Positions 31,992 to 35,996 of a stretch of 35,996 nucleotides of DNA are shown here, one piece after another. Source of the stretch: Bacteroidales bacterium (GTDB lineage Bacteria; Bacteroidota; Bacteroidia; Bacteroidales; Muribaculaceae). The position numbers and the translations under genes are program-made. Location of the stretch: positions 1-35,996 of the forward strand of contig JAAVFI010000039.1 in assembly GCA_014800815.1 (NCBI GenBank), given 5' to 3'. Within the stretch, counting starts at the first letter, position 1, and each line of letters begins with the position of its first letter. The notes beneath the pieces are model-generated. The model was given only the letters and a program-made list of their open reading frames with translations, ran no database searches and was not told the DNA's origin.

Positions 31992-33041
31992 TTATTCCTC
32001 GATTCCGAGAGCGCGGTCAATGGCACTTTCCACCATTGCGCCGAGCACGGCTCCGGCAAATGCCGCAAACCAGCCGGGATTATCCTCATCGGGAGCCTCA
32101 TACCTCGCAGGACGCTTGCGTCCGGCCGGCACGGTACCGCTCAGGGCATACTCCATATCGGAGGCAAGATGAGCCGCCCACACCGCTTCCGAGATTTCGG
32201 CTATAAGAGCCTCTGCTTCTGCAGCGCTGCCCTCGCGGTCGGCGAGGAAAACGGCTATCGAATAGAAGCCGAACGAACCGTCGGCACGCGGGTAGAATAC
32301 AAAGCCGGCGTCGTTGATATTGCCCGTGTGGCCGGTGGCATTGAAGCCCGTGCCGGTTTTATGCAGGACGGTAGCTTTACCCTCGGGAAATCCGGCGAGC
32401 AGACGCTTGGTGCCGAAGGGTGTGGGGCGAGCCATTATAGCCTGAACTGCAGCCGAATTGGGGTCGAAACAGAAATAATCGAACATCAGCGTTGCCGCAT
32501 CGGCAGGCGTAGCATTGTTGAACGTACACCGAGTTGTGTCGCCGTGCATCTCGTCCTCGGTATACCTGAGCGCGAAGTCACGGGCGCGCGACACGGCACG
32601 CACAACGCTGTCGAGTTTCGCAGGACTGCCATAGCGGTCAAAGAGGATGTCGGCGGCATTATTGTCGCTCATCTGCAGCGAGTAGTCAAGCAGGAAAGCG
32701 GGAGTCACCGTAATTCCGCCCTCGGGGTATCGCGCCCGAAGCGGGCTCCACGTACCTGCCTTGAGGTCGGAAGCCGTCACGTGCACACTATCGTCGAGCA
32801 CTCTTTCGCCGAGAATATGCGACAGTGCCACAGCCTGATAGAATTTCATCACGCTCTCGAGCGAGAACCGTTTATCGGCATTCACGCCCACGGTATCGCC
32901 GTCGGCAAGCACCACGGCAACGCCTATTGTCGGGTCTGCGCTATACGGTTCGAGAGCCTTACGCACCCGCGACGCCGTATCGGCCGACGCGCCGAGTATC
33001 GACATCACACTCAGGAGTATGGAAAGAAATAAACGGTTCAT
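31992..33041 (-). CDS. Class A beta-lactamase (CfxA/CblA-like), putative
   Basis: Serine beta-lactamase fold, 349 residues from the ATG at 33041; a GTG two codons earlier is less likely. A signal peptide (MNRLFLSILLSVMSILGASA) leads to the periplasm. Class A motifs are all visible: the nucleophile S63 with K66 in SVMK, SDN at 125-127, a glutamate in the omega-loop YTEDEMHG (162-164), and KTG at 228-230. The order and surroundings resemble the Bacteroidetes subclass A2 (CfxA, CblA). Unusually, about 45 residues follow the normal end, Pro/Arg-rich and then Ala-rich and hydrophobic (GWFAAFAGAVLGAM). It may therefore be a membrane-tethered or non-antibiotic relative. Drug resistance is not shown by sequence. 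Confidence 0.82.
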   Translation of the reverse strand: MNRLFLSILLSVMSILGASADTASRVRKALEPYSADPTIGVAVVLADGDTVGVNADKRFSLESVMKFYQAVALSHILGERVLDDSVHVTASDLKAGTWSPLRARYPEGGITVTPAFLLDYSLQMSDNNAADILFDRYGSPAKLDSVVRAVSRARDFALRYTEDEMHGDTTRCTFNNATPADAATLMFDYFCFDPNSAAVQAIMARPTPFGTKRLLAGFPEGKATVLHKTGTGFNATGHTGNINDAGFVFYPRADGSFGFYSIAVFLADREGSAAEAEALIAEISEAVWAAHLASDMEYALSGTVPAGRKRPARYEAPDEDNPGWFAAFAGAVLGAMVESAIDRALGIEE

Positions 33042-33067
33042 AGTCACGTGCTATTAATGATAGACAA

Positions 33068-33096
33068 CAAAATTACAAAATAATTTCGTAAATTTG
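33068..33096. promoter_or_regulatory. Divergent -7 boxes between beta-lactamase and recQ
   Basis: On the minus strand TAATTTTG (33075-33068) points to the beta-lactamase; on the plus strand TAAATTTG (33089-33096) points to recQ. They are 13 bp apart. Neither has a clear TTTG/TTG at the usual distance, so both may be weak, and the two polymerase sites would exclude each other. The plus box predicts a start near 33103, where a GTG begins the recQ frame. Confidence 0.5.
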
Positions 33097-33102
33097 CATC
33101 TT

Positions 33103-35247
33103 GTGAACACTATCGAACAAGAAACCGAACAGAAAGCCTACGGCATTCTGCGCCGATTCTACGGCTACAATTCTTTCCGCCCCGGGCAGCTCGAAACTAT
33201 CAAGGCTGTCGCTTCGGGGCGCGATGCTGTAGTACTCCTGCCTACGGGTGGCGGCAAGTCCATCTGTTTCCAGATTCCCGCCCTCCTCAACGATCAAGGA
33301 GTCGCCATAGTCATCTCACCACTGATTGCTCTCATGCAGGACCAGACGCAGGCCCTCGTAGCCAACGGTATACCTGCCGCAGCAATTCACTCCAATCAGG
33401 ACGAGGCATACAACCGCTCGGTAATGGATGCGGCGTTTGCCGGAAAAATCAAACTCCTCTACACCTCCCCGGAGCGGCTACTGCTCGAATTCGACCGTTT
33501 CAAGCGTCTGCGCATAAGCCTTTTCGCTATCGACGAGGCTCACTGTATATCGCAGTGGGGACACGATTTCCGCCCCGACTACACCCAGCTCTCCCTCATC
33601 AAAGAGTCGCTACCCAACGTCCCCGTAATAGCCCTGACGGCCACCGCCGACAAGCTCACTCGCGACGACATCATCGGCCAGCTGCGTCTCCGCAATCCCT
33701 TCTGCCTCCTCGGTTCTTTCGACAGACCCAACATCTCCCTCCGCGCCTACAGCAACCCCGGCATGAAGCCGCGCATCCAGTTCATTGCAGGGCTCGCACG
33801 CAAATATCCGCAGGACTCGGGCATAGCCTACAGCATATCGCGCGACGGCGCCGAGCGCACCTGCAACGCCCTGACAGCCTTAGGTATCCGTGCAGTTTGC
33901 TACCACGCAGGTATGTCGTCGGAGGCACGTTCACGCTCCATGCGAGCCTTCCTCGAAGGGTCGGCGCAGGTAGTTTGCGCAACCGTAGCATTCGGCATGG
34001 GCATCGACAAGAGCAACATCCGCTGGGTGGTTCACAACAATATGCCCGGCAACATCGAAAGCTACTACCAGGAAATAGGTCGTGCAGGCCGCGACGGTCT
34101 ACCCGCCGAAGCCGTACTCTTCTACTCATACGCCGACGTCATCACTCAGCGTAAATTCGCAGAAGATTCGGGCCGACAGACCCTCAACATCGAAAAACTC
34201 GGACGCATGCAGGCCTTCGCCGAAGCCCGTGTGTGCCGCCGCCGTATCCTCCTGAGCTATTTCAGCGAAGAAAGCACCGACGACTGCGGCAACTGCGATA
34301 TATGCCGCAACCCGCCCTCCCGCTTCGACGGCACTATCCTCGCCCAGAAAGCCCTGAGCGCCGTAATGCGCACGGGCGGTACGGCAATAGGCGTATTCAC
34401 GCTCATCAACATACTGCGCGGAATCCGTCGAGCCGACATAGTACGCGAGGGCTATCACAACATACGCACTTTCGGCGTCGGAGCCGACCTCAAGCACGAG
34501 GAGTGGACCGACTACATAGGACAGATGATACAGCTCGGAGTATTCGAGATCGCATACAACGACTCCAACCACCTCCGCGTCACCCCCTTCGGCATGCGCA
34601 TACTCCGTGGCGAAGAAAAACTCACCCTCTCCACCTACGTACCCGCTCAACCGAAAGCCGCCAAAGGCGCTGCTAAAGCACGCCCCGAAGCCCCCGCCGT
34701 ATCCACCGACCCCGTACAGCAGCTCTTCGAGCAACTCAAAGCCGTGCGCACCGAAGTGGCCCGCCGGGAAAACCTCCTGCCCTACCTCGTATTCAGCGAC
34801 GCCACCCTCCTCGACATGGCACGCCGACGCCCCTCCTGCCTCCCTGAGTTCCTTGAAGTCAGCGGCGTAGGCGAAAAGAAAGCCGTCCGATTCGGCAAGC
34901 AATTCATTGCCGCAGTACGAAAATTCGAAGGCCTCACCCGCACACAAAGCTCGGGCACAAGCCTGCGCGAGACCCTCGTACTGTTCAACGCCGGCGTCAA
35001 AGTCGCCGAGATAGCAGAAATCAAAGGCATCAAACCCGCCACAGTCTACGGCCACGTAGCCGAGCTCATCAAGCAAGGACTCATCACCACCTACGGCTCG
35101 CTGATATCGCGCAAAGACTTCGAAGACATCATCAATGCCTACCGCAATATCACCGACGACACCCGCCAGCAGTTCTACGACTCCTACCCCAAAGGCCTCA
35201 TAGGCATAGCACTTGCCATAGCCCGTGCAAAAGGCATGCTGGACTGA
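33103..35247 (+). CDS. recQ: ATP-dependent DNA helicase RecQ (with HRDC and C-terminal HTH)
   Basis: Full-length RecQ, about 714 residues. I chose the GTG at 33103 because an upstream TTG sits inside the -7 box; no ATG fits. Motifs are FRPGQLETI, Walker [10 protein letters not shown] (K52), DEAH followed by [31 protein letters not shown] and [17 protein letters not shown]. The zinc-binding part follows: [24 protein letters not shown]. After a winged helix comes HRDC (about 530-610: [17 protein letters not shown]-like segment) and a terminal helix-turn-helix ([27 protein letters not shown]). A second recQ (28183-30174) lacks these ends. The 5' end probably has almost no leader. A strong hairpin terminator lies 75 bp past the stop. 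Confidence 0.95.
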   Translation: MNTIEQETEQKAYGILRRFYGYNSFRPGQLETIKAVASGRDAVVLLPTGGGKSICFQIPALLNDQGVAIVISPLIALMQDQTQALVANGIPAAAIHSNQDEAYNRSVMDAAFAGKIKLLYTSPERLLLEFDRFKRLRISLFAIDEAHCISQWGHDFRPDYTQLSLIKESLPNVPVIALTATADKLTRDDIIGQLRLRNPFCLLGSFDRPNISLRAYSNPGMKPRIQFIAGLARKYPQDSGIAYSISRDGAERTCNALTALGIRAVCYHAGMSSEARSRSMRAFLEGSAQVVCATVAFGMGIDKSNIRWVVHNNMPGNIESYYQEIGRAGRDGLPAEAVLFYSYADVITQRKFAEDSGRQTLNIEKLGRMQAFAEARVCRRRILLSYFSEESTDDCGNCDICRNPPSRFDGTILAQKALSAVMRTGGTAIGVFTLINILRGIRRADIVREGYHNIRTFGVGADLKHEEWTDYIGQMIQLGVFEIAYNDSNHLRVTPFGMRILRGEEKLTLSTYVPAQPKAAKGAAKARPEAPAVSTDPVQQLFEQLKAVRTEVARRENLLPYLVFSDATLLDMARRRPSCLPEFLEVSGVGEKKAVRFGKQFIAAVRKFEGLTRTQSSGTSLRETLVLFNAGVKVAEIAEIKGIKPATVYGHVAELIKQGLITTYGSLISRKDFEDIINAYRNITDDTRQQFYDSYPKGLIGIALAIARAKGMLD

Positions 35248-35320
35248 CACCCAAAATCAGAGGCCGCACCCCCGGGTACAGCCTCCACATTCAGTTATAA
35301 AGGTTTAGTAATAGAACGAC

Positions 35321-35372
35321 AAAAAGCGAGCGTTCATCGGTCCAATGATTAGAAGCCGTCAACGCTCGCTTT
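35321..35372. terminator. Bidirectional hairpin terminator
   Basis: AAAGCGAGCGTT (35323-35334) pairs perfectly with AACGCTCGCTTT (35361-35372): 12 bp with a 26-nt loop. It ends recQ on the plus strand with only a few T, and on the minus strand is followed by five T (35325-35321), the better terminator direction. That implies a minus-strand transcript arriving from the right. Confidence 0.7.
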
Positions 35373-35424
35373 ATAGCTGAACACATCCTCTTGCAACGAA
35401 TCACTCCGACCTCGACATCACCGC

Positions 35425-35503
35425 CGCTCTACGCAGCCGCAATATCACTGTCCAAAATAATTCTGCAAGACGGGATGCAGGTATGTTATACTTTATAGCC
35501 CGA
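35425..35503. repeat. 79-bp direct repeat, first copy
   Basis: Identical over 79 bp to 35918-35996. It starts CGCTCTACGCAGCCGCAATA and ends TATAGCCCGA, and holds a small hairpin CTGCAAGACGGGATGCAG (35463-35480). Outside the repeat the flanks of the two copies differ at once on the left; on the right the second copy meets the window edge, so the true length may be greater. Confidence 0.9.
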
Positions 35504-35917
35504 AGGCTCGGAAGAAGAGCCGTCCCATTTCTTTCAGCCGATAAGCCGAATTGCCGAGGAAATGTAATCTTCCGCAGAACTATCGTCCTGTTTGCGCTGC
35601 AAAATTAGCGAAAAAAAGTTACCCTCCCCGATTTTAACACACTTTAACATAAGAAATTTGTAAGCGACTTATCAATACGTCAATTTCCTCTTCGCTGCGG
35701 GGTGCCGACGGTAAAGTCAGTCGTGTGCGGGGCAGCTGCCGCTAAGGTGTAGAAGTCCAGACCCTCCATAGTAGGGCCCGAACCTCGATTCTCGGGTGGC
35801 GGCTTCTGAGGCGAAGAGACGGGGATGAGGAAAACGGTGGTCATGGGAGCGGCCTTCGCAGGCAGGTCTTCCATGGCCTTTCGGCGATATGCTCGGTATG
35901 CGCTGATAGAGATGTCG
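35504..35917. other. Region between the repeat copies, no confident gene
   Basis: I find no protein I can support. Two minus-strand open frames (about 35680-35874 and 35717-35941) are Pro- and Arg-rich, overlap in different frames, and lack any motif. A -7 box TAATTTTG is at 35607-35600 on the minus strand, and a short hairpin GGCTC/GAGCC at 35505-35521. This could be the promoter of a small RNA ending at 35321. Confidence 0.4.
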
Positions 35918-35996
35918 CGCTCTACGCAGCCGCAATATCACTGTCCAAAATAATTCTGCAAGACGGGATGCAGGTATGTTATACTTTATAGCCCGA
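35918..35996. repeat. 79-bp direct repeat, second copy (reaches window edge)
   Basis: Exact second copy of 35425-35503 in the same orientation, 493 bp downstream. It runs off the window, so its right boundary is unknown. Confidence 0.9.

Noticed and set aside
30813-33032. 739-residue open frame antisense to recJ and the beta-lactamase
   Set aside because: Spans two certain genes and their intergenic promoter; no protein motif.
35680-35941. Two short overlapping minus-strand frames near the right edge
   Set aside because: Pro/Arg-rich, overlapping in different frames, without motif or signal; one begins in the direct repeat.
1-35996. CRISPR array or tRNA/rRNA genes
   Set aside because: No regularly spaced repeats were seen, and no cloverleaf or rRNA sequence was recognised in the intergenic stretches I read.

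Overview
This window looks like a chromosomal segment of a gut-type Bacteroidales bacterium, perhaps Muribaculaceae or a relative. The evidence is indirect: Bacteroidetes-type promoters (TTTG/TTG, about 19-20 bp, then TAnnTTTG) upstream of most transcription units, almost no Shine-Dalgarno sequences, and Bacteroidetes-style genes. The last group includes an ExbB-ExbD-ExbD-TonB set, a C10 protease, a CfxA/CblA-like class A beta-lactamase, and lipoproteins with short signal peptides. There is no rRNA or tRNA gene and no CRISPR array.

Layout. Positions 1-500: the N-terminal part of an IS110-family transposase, cut by the window edge, on the minus strand, preceded by about 180 nt folding into three consecutive hairpins, the layout of a bridge RNA. 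Positions 500-3550: a comparatively AT-rich cargo-like stretch with a C10 cysteine protease and a serpin in one operon, both predicted lipoproteins, closed by a strong terminator. Positions 3569-4192: an independent promoter, a candidate structured RNA of about 300 nt, and a 203-bp MITE-like element with 24-bp inverted ends. Positions 4193-8196 (+): uvrB and ygiQ, translationally coupled. Positions 8201-11736 (-): alpha/beta hydrolase, membrane-anchored Mur ligase and Ddl in one operon, converging on ygiQ with a 4-bp gap. Positions 11892-14366 (-): nucleoside phosphorylase, then thioesterase and dprA. Positions 14499-17840 (-): exbB, exbD, exbD and tonB.

Positions 18157-27988 (-): nine tightly packed genes, mostly overlapping by a few bases. 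In transcription order they are a RelA/SpoT homologue, an unknown lipoprotein, rmlB, rmlA, a FdtA-like ketoisomerase, a DegT-type aminotransferase, mtaB, an LpxL-type acyltransferase and a family 2 glycosyltransferase. The four sugar enzymes should turn glucose-1-phosphate into a dTDP-3-amino-3,6-dideoxyhexose, so the operon joins (p)ppGpp signalling to surface-glycan and lipid A work. Positions 28183-31901 (-): recJ and a recQ, overlapping by 4 bp. Positions 31992-33041 (-): class A beta-lactamase. Positions 33103-35247 (+): a second recQ with HRDC and helix-turn-helix ends, divergent from the beta-lactamase. Positions 35248-35996: no convincing protein gene, but a strong hairpin terminator and a 79-bp exact direct repeat whose second copy reaches the window edge.

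The most unusual points are the IS110 leader, the 3.6-kb structured RNA locus, the protease/serpin pair, the RelA homologue with a degenerate hydrolase site inside a sugar operon, and the terminal repeat. All assignments come from reading sequence and translations; no database search was run.
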